Under the pieces are notes generated by a model. It searched no databases. It worked only from the letters and a program-made list of their open reading frames with translations, and was not told the DNA's origin. 64,000 bases of DNA. It comes from Pseudoduganella lurida (GTDB taxonomy: Bacteria > Pseudomonadota > Gammaproteobacteria > Burkholderiales > Burkholderiaceae_D). The translations under genes and the position numbers were made by a program. Where the stretch lies: NCBI RefSeq assembly GCF_007830455.1, contig NZ_VLLB01000003.1, positions 558,001 to 622,000 on the forward strand, written 5' to 3'. Below, in pieces: positions 25,289 to 35,436 of this stretch (position 1 is the stretch's first letter; each line of letters begins with the position of its first letter).

Positions 25289-26644
25289 CTAGATGGCTTC
25301 CATCGAGATCTCGATCAGCAGGCCGCCGCCTTCGCGGTTGCTGAGCTCGAGCTGGGCGCCATGCCGCTGCAGCACGCGCTCGACGATGGCCAGGCCCAGG
25401 CCGGCGCCGTTGGCCTGGCTGCGCGACACGTCGAGGCGCGTGAACGGCTTCAGCAGCTCGGCGATCTGCTCGGCCGGCACGCCCACGCCATGGTCCTGCA
25501 CGGCGATGACGACGCGCTTGGCCGTGTGCATGCCGCGCACCGTGCACTGGATGTCGATCTCGGCCATGTCGGTCCCCGGCGTCTTGCCGTAGCGGCGCGC
25601 GTTCTCGACCAGGTTGTGGATCACGCGGCGCAGGTCGGTCGTGTTGCCGCGCACTTGGGCGTCGGGTGCGATGTCCGTGTTCACCTTCACGTCCGGCAGG
25701 CGCGCCACGTCGTGCGCGACCTCGTGCAGCATGCCCGTCACGTCCACGTTGACGAAGCTGGCGGCCTCGGTCGGTTTCGCATAGTCGAGGAACTGGGCGA
25801 TGATCGCGTCCATCTGGGCCAGGTCGGACTTCATGCCGTCGCGGGCATCCTGCGACAGGTCGGCCATTTCCACTTCGAGCTGCATGCGCGTGATGGGCGT
25901 GCGCAGGTCGTGCGAGATGCCGGCCAGGATCACGGCGCGGTCCGATTCCACCTGCTGCAGGTCGTCCACCATCTGGTTGAAGCTGCGGTTGGCCTGGCGG
26001 ATCTCCTGCGGGCCCTTCTCGGGCAGCGGGGCGGGACGGCGGCCCTGGGCGATGGCGCGCGCGGCCGCGGTCAGGCGGCGCAGCGGTGCGTTGACGAGGC
26101 TGGAGATGGCGGCCGCGCCCAGCAGCGAGACAAGCGACACGAGCGAGGCCCAGCCCAGCCACTGCACGCCCGTCAGGCCGCGGATGCGCTCGCGCTCGAG
26201 CATCAGCCAGTACTGGTCGTCGTCGATCTTGAAGCTGACCCAGAAGCCGCGCATGCCGTTCACGCGCGCCGAGAAGCGCGTGTCGGCACCGAGCTTGGCC
26301 TTCACCAGCTTCTCGATGTCCGGCATCAGTTCGTTTTCCGGCGGCGGATCGATCTCGTCGTTTTCCTCCAGCAGGAAGACGCGGATGCCTTCGTTCGACA
26401 CGAGCTCGAACAGCAGCTCGGTGCGCAGCTCGGGCACCGAGTGCGTCAGCGCGGCACGCGTGATGGTGACGACGGAGATGACCTGGGCGGCCAGCTGCTG
26501 TGCCTGCGGACCCCGCTGCACGTAGTTGTACATGCCGATCCACGACACCATCGACAGCGTGGTGAGCACGCTCAGCAGCAGGAAGGTACGCCAGAACAGC
26601 CCGCTCTTCAGGCGGGCCAGGGTGACGGGTTTGAACAGCCTCAT
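25289..26644 (-). CDS. envZ: EnvZ-like osmosensory-type histidine kinase
   Basis: A 451-residue inner-membrane sensor kinase, partner of OmpR. ATG at 26644 is chosen because it opens TM1 (about 16-38) directly; the longer frame lacks support. A periplasmic domain (about 40-160), TM2 (about 163-183), HAMP (about 184-238), and the H-box SHDLRTPITRM with phospho-accepting His245 follow, with the EnvZ-type H-D-L-R-T-P-x-T-R-M sequence intact. The N-box reads NLVENARRYG and the G-boxes DHGVGV and NGAGLGLAIV. The gene begins 13 bp after ompR. The name is used for similarity to the EnvZ type; its stimulus is not shown by sequence. Confidence 0.88.
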   Translation of the reverse strand: MRLFKPVTLARLKSGLFWRTFLLLSVLTTLSMVSWIGMYNYVQRGPQAQQLAAQVISVVTITRAALTHSVPELRTELLFELVSNEGIRVFLLEENDEIDPPPENELMPDIEKLVKAKLGADTRFSARVNGMRGFWVSFKIDDDQYWLMLERERIRGLTGVQWLGWASLVSLVSLLGAAAISSLVNAPLRRLTAAARAIAQGRRPAPLPEKGPQEIRQANRSFNQMVDDLQQVESDRAVILAGISHDLRTPITRMQLEVEMADLSQDARDGMKSDLAQMDAIIAQFLDYAKPTEAASFVNVDVTGMLHEVAHDVARLPDVKVNTDIAPDAQVRGNTTDLRRVIHNLVENARRYGKTPGTDMAEIDIQCTVRGMHTAKRVVIAVQDHGVGVPAEQIAELLKPFTRLDVSRSQANGAGLGLAIVERVLQRHGAQLELSNREGGGLLIEISMEAI

Positions 26645-26657
26645 GCGGCGAACCGCA

Positions 26658-27440
26658 TCAGCGCGGCTGTCCCTCCGGGATGAACACATAGCCCAGGCCC
26701 CAGACGGTCTGGATGTACAGCGGGCTCGATGGGTCCGGCTCGATCAGCTTGCGCAGGCGCGAGATCTGCACGTCCAGCGAGCGGTCGAACACCTCGTATT
26801 CGCGGCCGCGCGCCAGTTCCATCAGCTTCTCGCGGGACAGCGGCTGGCGCGCATGGCGGGCGAACACTTTCAGTACCGAGAATTCGCCGGTGGTCAGCGG
26901 CACCGTGTCGCCGTTCTTCTTCAGCGTGCGCGTGCCAAGGTCCAGCACGAACTGGCCGAACTCGAAGGTCTGCGGGGTTTCCGATGGCGCGCCGGGAATC
27001 TCGTCCGGCGCACGGCGGCGCAGCACGGCGCCAATGCGGGCCACCAGCTCGCGCGGGTTGAAGGGCTTGGGCAGGTAGTCGTCCGCGCCCATCTCCAGGC
27101 CGACGATGCGGTCGACGTCCTCGCCTTTCGCCGTCAGCATGATGATGGGGGTCTGGTCGCCGGCACCGCGCAGGCGGCGGCAGATCGACAGGCCGTCCTC
27201 GCCGGGCAGCATCAGGTCCAGCACCAGCAGGTCGTAGCGCTCGCGCAGCCACAGCTTGTTCATCGCCGTGGCATTCTCCGCGGTGAAGACGTTGAAGCCC
27301 TGTTCGGTGAGGTAGCGGCGCAGCAGGTCGCGCAGGCGCACGTCGTCGTCCACCACCATGATCTTGGCCTGGTGGCCACTGGCGTTGGTGGCGTTGCTGG
27401 AGCCTGCGCTGTTGCCGGAATCTTGAGAAATAATTGTCAT
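26658..27440 (-). CDS. ompR: OmpR response regulator
   Basis: A 260-residue DNA-binding response regulator. The receiver domain (about 26-145) is very like E. coli OmpR: VVDDD, phospho-acceptor Asp75 in LDLMLPGEDGLSICRRL, MLTAKGEDVDRIVGLEMG and Lys125 in LPKPFNPREL. The winged-helix domain (about 160-255) has ARGREYEVFDRSLDVQISRL and YIQTVWGLGYVF. A 22-residue Ser/Asn-rich N-terminal extension precedes the receiver. It is cotranscribed with envZ. A TTACAA direct repeat 78-93 bp upstream is a likely OmpR site, implying autoregulation and control of the divergent gene. Confidence 0.95.
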   Translation of the reverse strand: MTIISQDSGNSAGSSNATNASGHQAKIMVVDDDVRLRDLLRRYLTEQGFNVFTAENATAMNKLWLRERYDLLVLDLMLPGEDGLSICRRLRGAGDQTPIIMLTAKGEDVDRIVGLEMGADDYLPKPFNPRELVARIGAVLRRRAPDEIPGAPSETPQTFEFGQFVLDLGTRTLKKNGDTVPLTTGEFSVLKVFARHARQPLSREKLMELARGREYEVFDRSLDVQISRLRKLIEPDPSSPLYIQTVWGLGYVFIPEGQPR

Positions 27441-27517
27441 AAGGCTGTCGGAATTGTCAGAACCATGTCGCTATGGTAACGTCTTAATGCTTTGCGGGGC
27501 GCGCACGTCGGCAGGCA

Positions 27518-27533
27518 TTACAAAGTGTTACAA
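27518..27533. promoter_or_regulatory. Putative OmpR-binding direct repeat
   Basis: TTACAA occurs at 27518-27523 and again at 27528-27533, exactly 10 bp apart in the same orientation (TTACAAAGTGTTACAA). OmpR binds direct half-sites of the GTTACA type spaced by one helical turn, so this is a reasonable site. It stands between divergent ompR (start 27440) and the small secreted-protein gene (start 27623). Functional assignment is inference. Confidence 0.55.
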
Positions 27534-27622
27534 CCTTTACCCGATCCCTCTTATCGTTATAGGGAAAGGGGCATAAACTTTGGCCATCGGGTGAAGGTTA
27601 CCAGACGCGAAGAGGACATGGC

Positions 27623-28021
27623 ATGAACCATCAGAGGCAGGATCGGAACAGGGCAGGTGCGCTTCGGCGTGCGCGTGCCTGGGCCGGCGCGCTGGCCCTG
27701 GTGATCGGCGCCGTGGTAGCGGCGCCGGCAGGGGCGGGACCGAGCGACGGTCCGCAGCGGCGCGATGATCGGCGGGAGTCCCGCGATTCCCGTGATTCGC
27801 GTGACGATCGCGCACAGGAGCAATCAGGGCGCTGGGGCGGCAGCGCGGATCCGCGCTCGTTCGAGGCGCGGGCGGAAGAGCAGCGCCGCGTGCTCCAGGA
27901 AAACGCCAACAATGCCGAAATGACGCGCCGCATGAGCCGCATGACGCCGGACGAACGGGCCGACCTGCGCCGCCAGATCAACGACGCGCGGCAGGAAGTC
28001 TATTCGGTGCCGCGCCGCTGA
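27623..28021 (+). CDS. Small secreted basic protein of unknown function
   Basis: A 132-residue protein with a long Arg-rich n-region and a hydrophobic signal segment (about 18-40, ending AGA-GPS). The mature part begins with a charged, low-complexity stretch of Arg/Asp/Ser repeats (DDRRESRDSRDSRDDR) and ends in a helical region with MTRRMSRMTPDERADLRRQI, which resembles the periplasmic-helix segments of small stress proteins. No named family recognised. It diverges from ompR with the likely OmpR site between, so it may belong to the envelope-stress regulon. GAAGAGG precedes the ATG region, and a terminator follows. Confidence 0.75.
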   Translation: MNHQRQDRNRAGALRRARAWAGALALVIGAVVAAPAGAGPSDGPQRRDDRRESRDSRDSRDDRAQEQSGRWGGSADPRSFEARAEEQRRVLQENANNAEMTRRMSRMTPDERADLRRQINDARQEVYSVPRR

Positions 28022-28045
28022 TTCGGTGGTGTGCTGGATGTTGCG

Positions 28046-28075
28046 ACGGGCCGGTTTTCCGGCCCGTTTGCTTTG
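28046..28075 (+). terminator. Rho-independent terminator after the small secreted protein
   Basis: ACGGGCCGG and CCGGCCCGT form a 9-bp stem with a TTTT loop, followed by TTGCTTTG. It is 25 bp after the stop codon. Confidence 0.85.
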
Positions 28076-28211
28076 TCCAGGCTATACCGGTTCAGGTTGT
28101 TTTGTTTCAGCAACGATTTCCTCGATCGCCGTCCTGGCGATCATGTTACCCTACAAAAACTTATAAATTTAATGCATCATTGTTAGATGCAAGGCAACAT
28201 GGGGAAGCACC

Positions 28212-30095
28212 GTGCCCGACGAGCTGGCCGACGATAACGCAGGACCGCAGGCCGCCGGCGACAGCGCCGGCGACGGCCCGCTGCCGGCGATCGTCGAGCA
28301 GTCCGGCGGGGTCTGGCTGCGTGCCGGCCTGACCCCGGCCGCGGGCCAGGCGGCGGCCGGGCAGGTGTTCCTGTCCGGCTCCTGTTTCGCGGGCCTCGAT
28401 TACGCCATCTTCCTGCGCATGCTGTTCGGGGCCGGCCCCGAGCTGCCACCCGCCCTGCAGGAGGCGCCGCTGGTGCGCTTCGCCGATGCGGTGGTGCCGT
28501 TCCCGCCGGCGCGCCGCGCGCTGTACCGCATCGTCAAGGTCGTCGGCGGCGAGGCCGATTATTTCTTCGAACCCGTGTTCATCGATAACGGCGAGGGTGC
28601 GCCCGAACCGGCCACCCTGCGTTTCGACGAATTCGTGGCCGACATGTGGATCAAGGGCATCCGCTTCGGCATCGACGCCGCGGCCGTGCACGAGGCCATC
28701 GCCAGCGGCAAGCCATCGCGGCGCGTGGTGGCGCGCCGGCTCGCACCCGTGCCGGGCAATGACGCGGCCATCGTCGAAGTCTCGGCCAGCCTGCACCGCT
28801 CCAACGCGCCGCTGGAGCGCGCCGATGGCCGCTTCGACCTGCACACCTTCCAGAACCGCTTTCCGCAGGTGCCGGCACGGGTGCGCCTGCTGCGCAAGGA
28901 GCCGGCCACGCCAGGCACCAAGGGCTTCGAGCTGTCCGGCATTCCGATCCTGCCGCCACCGCCGAAGGACCTGGAGCTGACGCGGGTGGCCGGTCCCGGC
29001 ACCGTCATCGAGCACCTGGACGGTCACGACTACCTGGTGTCGGCCGTGGAAGGCTTCATCAATGTCGACAGCAAGAGCCACCGCATCTCGATCGGCCCGA
29101 AGATCGTCAGCCGCGAGGGCGTCAGCGTGCGCACAACCGGTAACCTGCAGCTGGCCGGCGAGTACGAGGAATTCGGTGACGTGCAGGAGAACCGGATCGT
29201 GGAAGGCGCCGGCATCACGATCCATGGCGACGTGTACGGCAATATCGGTTCGCGGGGCGGCAGCGTGGTCCTGAAGCGCAACCTGATGGGCGGCAGCGCC
29301 GTGAATGCCGATGGCCCGATCCGCATCGGCGGGACCGCTGCGAATGCGGTGGTGCAGACGAAGCAGGGCGACGTGACGATCCGCCAGGCGCAGAACTGCG
29401 TGATCACCGGTTCGAAGGTCATGATCGGCGAGGCCACCAACTGCGAGATCATCGCCGACGACGTGGTGATCCGCATGGCCAGCGGCTGCGCCGTGGCGGC
29501 CCGCCACATCGCCATCGACAGCGCCGGCCCGCGCAAGCAGAGCGAGATGCTGCTGTTCGCGCTGGTGCCCGACACGGCGCGCTTCGATGCTGCCATCGCC
29601 GATTTCACGGCCCGTGCCGGCCACGCCGCGCGCAGCGCCGAAGCGCACAAGGCCGGCATCGATGCGATCACCAGCCGGCCGGACGTGCACGGCTACCTGG
29701 AGCTGGCGACCCGCGTGCGCAAGCGCGAGCTGACGCTGACCCCGGAACAGCTGCCGCGCTTCCAGAAGATGGCCGTGCAGGTCGGGCCGGCGCTGAAGGA
29801 AGTGGCACGGCTGTCGCTGGCCGGCAAGGAGGCGCAGGTACAGCAGGCGCACATGCTGGAGCAGGCCGAGAACGCGCGCCGGCAGCGGCATGCCATCGCC
29901 GGCACGGCGACCTGCAAGGTGCGGCTGGTGGACGGCGAGACGACCCTGCGCACGATGGTGTTCCATCCCGAAGCCGGTCCGCCGCACCAGCTGGCGCCGA
30001 AGGAAGTGCGGGCCCGCCTGCGCGGACGCTCCTGGACGCATGCACCGGTATTGCAGACTGCGCATGGTGCCGTCGACTGGACCTCCGACATCTGA
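28212..30095 (+). CDS. FapA-domain (DUF342) protein
   Basis: A 627-residue protein of the flagellar assembly protein A/DUF342 family (PF03961). It starts at GTG 28212 with GGGGAAG just before. Residues about 1-200 are family-typical N-terminal sequence; from about 255 comes the repeated short beta-strand region with DYLVSAVEGFINVD, VEGAGITIHGDVYGNIG and similar turns of a right-handed beta-helix; a helical coiled-coil like part occupies about 450-580. FapA proteins are linked with polar flagellar assembly and chemotaxis in some genera, without a defined biochemical activity. It is followed 136 bp later by a CheW-domain gene, which supports a role in motility or surface signalling. Confidence 0.85.
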   Translation: MPDELADDNAGPQAAGDSAGDGPLPAIVEQSGGVWLRAGLTPAAGQAAAGQVFLSGSCFAGLDYAIFLRMLFGAGPELPPALQEAPLVRFADAVVPFPPARRALYRIVKVVGGEADYFFEPVFIDNGEGAPEPATLRFDEFVADMWIKGIRFGIDAAAVHEAIASGKPSRRVVARRLAPVPGNDAAIVEVSASLHRSNAPLERADGRFDLHTFQNRFPQVPARVRLLRKEPATPGTKGFELSGIPILPPPPKDLELTRVAGPGTVIEHLDGHDYLVSAVEGFINVDSKSHRISIGPKIVSREGVSVRTTGNLQLAGEYEEFGDVQENRIVEGAGITIHGDVYGNIGSRGGSVVLKRNLMGGSAVNADGPIRIGGTAANAVVQTKQGDVTIRQAQNCVITGSKVMIGEATNCEIIADDVVIRMASGCAVAARHIAIDSAGPRKQSEMLLFALVPDTARFDAAIADFTARAGHAARSAEAHKAGIDAITSRPDVHGYLELATRVRKRELTLTPEQLPRFQKMAVQVGPALKEVARLSLAGKEAQVQQAHMLEQAENARRQRHAIAGTATCKVRLVDGETTLRTMVFHPEAGPPHQLAPKEVRARLRGRSWTHAPVLQTAHGAVDWTSDI

Positions 30096-30231
30096 TCCGC
30101 ACGGCAAGATATGTACGGCTGGAAAGATTGAGAACTATCAACGCCATAGCCGGGGGCGGGCTTTAGCATGGTCGAGGCGTATTCGGGTCGCTGCCCCAGC
30201 AGCGGCCGGCCCGCCCGATGAAAGGACCGCC

Positions 30232-30744
30232 ATGCCCACCACCACCGACTCGCCGGAACCGCAAGGCGCCCCGCAAGGGGAGGCCGAAGTGCGGCAATAC
30301 CTGACTTTCCGCCTCGGCGGACTCGAATATGCGCTGGACTACCGCAACGTGCAGGAGCTGCGTCCCCTGAAGGCGCTGGAGCGCTTTGCGGCCGACGGGG
30401 AAGTGATCAGCAGCGTGGCCGTCTCGCGCGGCGTGATCATGCCGATCGTCGACATGCGCATCGCCTTCGGCCCGCGTCCGCCGCAGCACGACCCGAACAC
30501 GGACGTGATCATCCTGAAGCTGTCGACCTGCGTGATGGGGATGGTGACGGATGGGGTGACGGACCTGGTCAGCCTGGCCGGCCGGCAGATCAAGCCGTTC
30601 CCGAACGTGCCGGAAGAGGCGGCGCAGGGCGTCGACTACCTGCTGGGACTGGGCGAGATCGACAACCGCAAGCTGATCGTCGTCGATATCGACCGGCTGA
30701 TGGCGATCCGGAAGGTGAAGGGCGGGAACCGGCAGGCGGCGTAG
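30232..30744 (+). CDS. CheW-domain chemotaxis coupling protein
   Basis: A 170-residue cytoplasmic adaptor that would link chemoreceptors to a CheA kinase. ATG at 30232 follows AAAGGA. After a 20-residue polar leader, the single CheW domain runs from about 24 to 160: YLTFRLGGLEYALDYRNVQE, VSRGVIMPIVDMRIAFG, MGMVTDGVTDLV and the end KLIVVDIDRLM. The motif RGVIMPIVDMR corresponds to the conserved RGxxxPxxxLR of CheW. Located right after the FapA-domain gene; no cheA or receptor gene is in the window. Confidence 0.92.
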   Translation: MPTTTDSPEPQGAPQGEAEVRQYLTFRLGGLEYALDYRNVQELRPLKALERFAADGEVISSVAVSRGVIMPIVDMRIAFGPRPPQHDPNTDVIILKLSTCVMGMVTDGVTDLVSLAGRQIKPFPNVPEEAAQGVDYLLGLGEIDNRKLIVVDIDRLMAIRKVKGGNRQAA

Positions 30745-30769
30745 CTTTGCACGTTGGCCGCTTCGCTCA

Positions 30770-30815
30770 GGTGTCTGACATTTTTCTGGATACGGCCCAG
30801 AAAATGTCAGACACC
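30770..30815. repeat. Inverted repeat with GTGTCTGACA arms between convergent genes
   Basis: GGTGTCTGACATTTTTCTGG and its reverse complement (one T shorter) flank an 7-base loop. It lies between the CheW and ABC-F stop codons. It may serve as a bidirectional terminator but has no clear T-run after either arm; the GTCTGAC core relates it to other intergenic palindromes in the window. Confidence 0.8.
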
Positions 30816-30853
30816 ACTGCCGGCCGCTCAGAAGCCAGTGACTCGGCCGGCGA

Positions 30854-32851
30854 CTACGCCAGCGCCTCCAGCTGCTCCTGCAGCTCCAGCCATTCCCCTT
30901 CCAGCTTCTCCAGGTCCTTCGTGTAGAAGGCCTGGTCGGCCAGCAGCGTCTTCAGCTTCGGCTTGTTGGCCGCCTCGTAGATGGCCGGCTCCTGCAGCTG
31001 CGCATCCACCTCCGCTTTCTGGGCATTGCGCTTGGCGATCTGTTCGTCCAGGCGCTTGATCTTGTTCTCGATCGGCTTGCGCTGCGCGGCGGTGCGCTGG
31101 CGCTGCTCCGCTTCCAGGCGCTTCTGTTCCTTCTTGTCGACGGCCGGTGCGGCAGCCGCCGGCGCCACCGGCGAGGTCGATGGATACGCGGTCTTGTTGT
31201 CCTTGCCGGCGGCCGGCAGCACGTCGGTACCTTTACCCAGCTTGGTCTTGAACAGCCAGTCCTTGTAGTCGTCCAGGTCGCCGTCGAACGGCTGCAGCAT
31301 GCCGTCCGCCACGATGATGAACTGGTCCGTCGTGGCGCGCAGCAGGTGGCGATCGTGCGAGACGACGACCAGCGTGCCTTCGAACTGCGCCAGCGCTTCC
31401 GTCAGCGCCTCGCGGGTTTCCAGGTCCAGGTGGTTGGTCGGTTCATCGAGCAGCAGCAAATTTGGCCGCTGCCACACGATCAGCGCCAGCGCCAGTCGCG
31501 CCTTCTCGCCACCGGAGAACGGCGCGATGGAACTGGTGACCATCGTGCCGGGGAAGTTGAAGCCGCCCAGGAAGTTGCGCAGTTCCTGCTCGCGCACCGT
31601 CGGCGCGATCTTCTGCAGGTGCCACAGGGGCGACTCGTCGTGGCGCAGCATCTCCACCTGGTGCTGGGCGAAGTAACCGATGATCAGGCCCTTGCCGATG
31701 GTGGAGGTGCCTTCCAGCGGCATCAGGTCGCCGGCGATGGTCTTGATCAGCGTGGATTTGCCGGCGCCGTTCACGCCCAGGAGGCCAATGCGCTGGCCCG
31801 TCTGCAGGCTGAAGTTGATGCCGTGGACGATCTTCTTTTCGCGGATCTCGTAGGTCACGGGATCCTCGCTGCGGTAGCCGGCATCCACGTCTTCCATCAC
31901 CAGCAGCGGATTCGGCGCCGACAGCGGCTCGCGGAACTCGAACGAGAACTCGGCGGCGGCGCGCAGCGGCGCCAGCTCTTCCATCTTGGCCAGCGCCTTC
32001 ATGCGGCTCTGCGCCTGCTTGGCCTTCGAGGCCTTGGCCTTGAAGCGGTCGATGAACGACTCCAGGTGGGCCTTCTTGCGCGCCTGCTTCTCGGCAGCAC
32101 CCGCCATCAGGATCATCTGCGCCGCGCGCTGGCGCTCGAAGCTCGAGTAGTTGCCCGAGTAGCGCTTCAGCTTGCGGTCGTCGATGTGCACCACCACGTT
32201 GACGATCTCGTCGAGGAAATCGCGATCGTGGGAGATGATGATCAGCGTGCCGGCATAGCGCTTCAGCCAGTCTTCCAGCCAGATGATCGCGTCCAGGTCC
32301 AGGTGGTTGGTCGGTTCATCGAGCAGCAGCAGGTCGGAAGGGCACATCAGCGCCTGCGCCAGGTTCAGGCGCATGCGCCAGCCGCCCGAGAAGCTGGCGA
32401 CGGGCTGCTGCATCTGGTCCAGCGAGAAGCCCAGGCCCAGCAGCAGCTGTTCGCCGCGCGACTGCACCGTGTAGGCATCCGCATCGGCCAGCGCGCTGTG
32501 CGCCTCGCCCAGTGCGATGCCGTTCTCGGTCGTGTCGGGCAGCGTTTCCAGGCGCGTCAGTTCCGCTTCCAGCCTGCGCAGGTTGACGTCGCCGTCGATC
32601 GCGTAATCGAGCGCGGCGCGTTCCAGCGGCGGCGTTTCCTGGGCCACGTAGGCCATGCGCCAGCGCGCCGGGAAGTCGATGCTGCCCTGGTCCGGGTGCA
32701 GCTCGTTGCGCAGCATGGCGAACAGGCTGGATTTGCCGGCGCCGTTCGCGCCGATCAGGCCGATCTTGTCGCCCGGGTTGAGCGTCAGGTCGACGTTTTC
32801 CAGCAGCGGCTTCACGCCGCGCATCAGGCTGACTTGTTCCAGTCGGATCAT
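30854..32851 (-). CDS. ABC-F family ATPase (YheS/Uup-type)
   Basis: A 665-residue soluble ATPase with two ABC domains and no membrane domain. ABC-F proteins act on ribosomes, as translation factors or resistance proteins. NBD1: Walker A GANGAGKS (34-41), signature FSGGWRMRL, Walker B LLLLDEPTNHLDL; linker helix rich in Lys/Arg (KKAHLESFIDRFKAKASKAK, about 255-275) typical of the P-site tRNA interaction motif region; NBD2: GVNGAGKS, FSGGEKARLAL, LLLDEPTNHLD. The C-terminal about 110 residues form a charged coiled coil (KKEQKRLEAEQRQRTAAQRK). It is last in the yffB-dapE-prmB-abcF series, 19 bp after prmB. The pattern fits YheS (EttA-like) best. Confidence 0.93.
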   Translation of the reverse strand: MIRLEQVSLMRGVKPLLENVDLTLNPGDKIGLIGANGAGKSSLFAMLRNELHPDQGSIDFPARWRMAYVAQETPPLERAALDYAIDGDVNLRRLEAELTRLETLPDTTENGIALGEAHSALADADAYTVQSRGEQLLLGLGFSLDQMQQPVASFSGGWRMRLNLAQALMCPSDLLLLDEPTNHLDLDAIIWLEDWLKRYAGTLIIISHDRDFLDEIVNVVVHIDDRKLKRYSGNYSSFERQRAAQMILMAGAAEKQARKKAHLESFIDRFKAKASKAKQAQSRMKALAKMEELAPLRAAAEFSFEFREPLSAPNPLLVMEDVDAGYRSEDPVTYEIREKKIVHGINFSLQTGQRIGLLGVNGAGKSTLIKTIAGDLMPLEGTSTIGKGLIIGYFAQHQVEMLRHDESPLWHLQKIAPTVREQELRNFLGGFNFPGTMVTSSIAPFSGGEKARLALALIVWQRPNLLLLDEPTNHLDLETREALTEALAQFEGTLVVVSHDRHLLRATTDQFIIVADGMLQPFDGDLDDYKDWLFKTKLGKGTDVLPAAGKDNKTAYPSTSPVAPAAAAPAVDKKEQKRLEAEQRQRTAAQRKPIENKIKRLDEQIAKRNAQKAEVDAQLQEPAIYEAANKPKLKTLLADQAFYTKDLEKLEGEWLELQEQLEALA

Positions 32852-32870
32852 CGTTTGTTCTTCTTTTTCT

Positions 32871-33752
32871 TTACAGTTTCAATTGGTCGGCGGTCAGCAG
32901 GAAGACCATGTCGTCGCCCTGGCTGGTGGTCAGCCACGTCAGGCCCAGGTGGCCGAACGCCGCTTCCGCGTATTCTTTTTCATTGCCGATCTCGACGATC
33001 AGGATGCCGTCGTCGGTCAGGCGCTCGGCGGCGCCCAGCACGATCCTGCGCACCAGGTCCATGCCGTCGGCACCGCCGTCCAGCGCGATCTGCGGCTCGT
33101 GCAGGTACTCCTTCGGCAACTGGCTCATGGAGTTCGAATTGACGTACGGCGGATTGGTGATGATCAGGTCGTACTTCTTGTCCGGCACATTCGTGTACAG
33201 GTCCGACTGGATCAGGTTCACGCGGTCCTGCAGCTCGTACTTGTCGACGTTGATGCGGGCGACGTCCAGCGCATCGGCCGAGATGTCGACGGCATCGACC
33301 TGCGCGTCCGGGAAGGCATCGGCCATGATGATCGACAGGCAGCCGGAGCCCGTGCACAGTTCCAGGATGTTCTCGATGCCGTCCGGGTTGTTCACCCACG
33401 GCGCAAAATATTCGGGGATCAGCTCGGCGATGAAGGAGCGCGGCACGATGGTGCGCTCGTCCACGTAGAAGGCGTAGGTGCCCAGCCACGCTTCGTTGGT
33501 GATGTAGGCGGCCGGCACCCGCTCGGTGGCGCGGCGCTCGATCACGGCCAGCACGCGCTGCACTTCTTCGGGCAGCAGCTTCGCATCCAGGAACGGATCG
33601 AGCTTGTGCAGGGGCAGTTTCAGCGTGTGCAGGATCAGGTAGGCCGCTTCGTCGAACGCTTCGGCGCTGCCATGGCCGAAGAACAGCCCGGCCGTGTTGA
33701 AGCGGGTGGTGGCATAGCGCAGCAGGTCGCGCGGGGTGGAGAAAATCGTCAT
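32871..33752 (-). CDS. prmB: Ribosomal protein L3 N5-glutamine methyltransferase
   Basis: A 293-residue SAM-dependent methyltransferase that methylates a Gln of ribosomal protein L3. The helical N-terminal domain (about 1-85, with RFNTAGLFFGHGSAEAFDEA) and the catalytic domain follow the PrmB pattern; SAM motif I is ELCTGSGCLSI (131-141) and the catalytic NPPY is at 200-203 in DLIITNPPYVNSNSM, where the VNSNSM tail distinguishes PrmB from PrmC (HemK). The gene begins 31 bp after dapE and precedes abcF, an arrangement seen in many Burkholderiales. Confidence 0.96.
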   Translation of the reverse strand: MTIFSTPRDLLRYATTRFNTAGLFFGHGSAEAFDEAAYLILHTLKLPLHKLDPFLDAKLLPEEVQRVLAVIERRATERVPAAYITNEAWLGTYAFYVDERTIVPRSFIAELIPEYFAPWVNNPDGIENILELCTGSGCLSIIMADAFPDAQVDAVDISADALDVARINVDKYELQDRVNLIQSDLYTNVPDKKYDLIITNPPYVNSNSMSQLPKEYLHEPQIALDGGADGMDLVRRIVLGAAERLTDDGILIVEIGNEKEYAEAAFGHLGLTWLTTSQGDDMVFLLTADQLKL

Positions 33753-33783
33753 GGCGTTCGTTCCTTCATTGCTTTCGTGCCGC

Positions 33784-35275
<1,492 letters not shown>

Positions 35276-35318
35276 GAACGGAAGAGCGGAATAGCGGAGC
35301 GGGGCGGCGAAAGGCGAC

Positions 35319-35324
35319 ATTATA
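35319..35324 (-). promoter_or_regulatory. -10 element for the yffB-dapE-prmB-abcF operon
   Basis: On the minus strand the hexamer reads TATAAT, a perfect -10 box, 44 bp before the yffB start. The -35 region (about 35341-35347, CAAGGA-like) is weak, so the promoter may depend on an activator or on the flanking sequence. Confidence 0.55.
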
Positions 35325-35370
35325 GCCGCCATCGGGGCGGTCCTTGCCGGTGGACCGCCGCAAACCACGC

Positions 35371-35400
35371 TTGCCACGAAGGCAAGCGCGCTCTTACACT
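35371..35400 (+). promoter_or_regulatory. Sigma-70 type promoter for zwf
   Basis: TTGCCA (35371-35376) and TACACT (35395-35400) are separated by 18 bp and lie 37 bp before the zwf start. A small palindrome TTGCC-ACGAA-GGCAA overlaps the -35 hexamer and could be a regulator site. Confidence 0.5.
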
Positions 35401-35436
35401 GCGACTAGCCTTCCACAACTCCCGGAACAGACCGAT

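Noticed and set aside
23550..26543. A 997-codon minus-strand frame that ends as the double YCII protein
   Set aside because: Its first three quarters run out of frame through the histidine kinase, VOC and DGPF genes; only the part from 24257 is a real protein.
30770..30815. Intrinsic terminator for cheW or the ABC-F gene
   Set aside because: The hairpin is strong but no T-run follows the stem on either strand; kept as an inverted repeat of the dispersed palindrome family.
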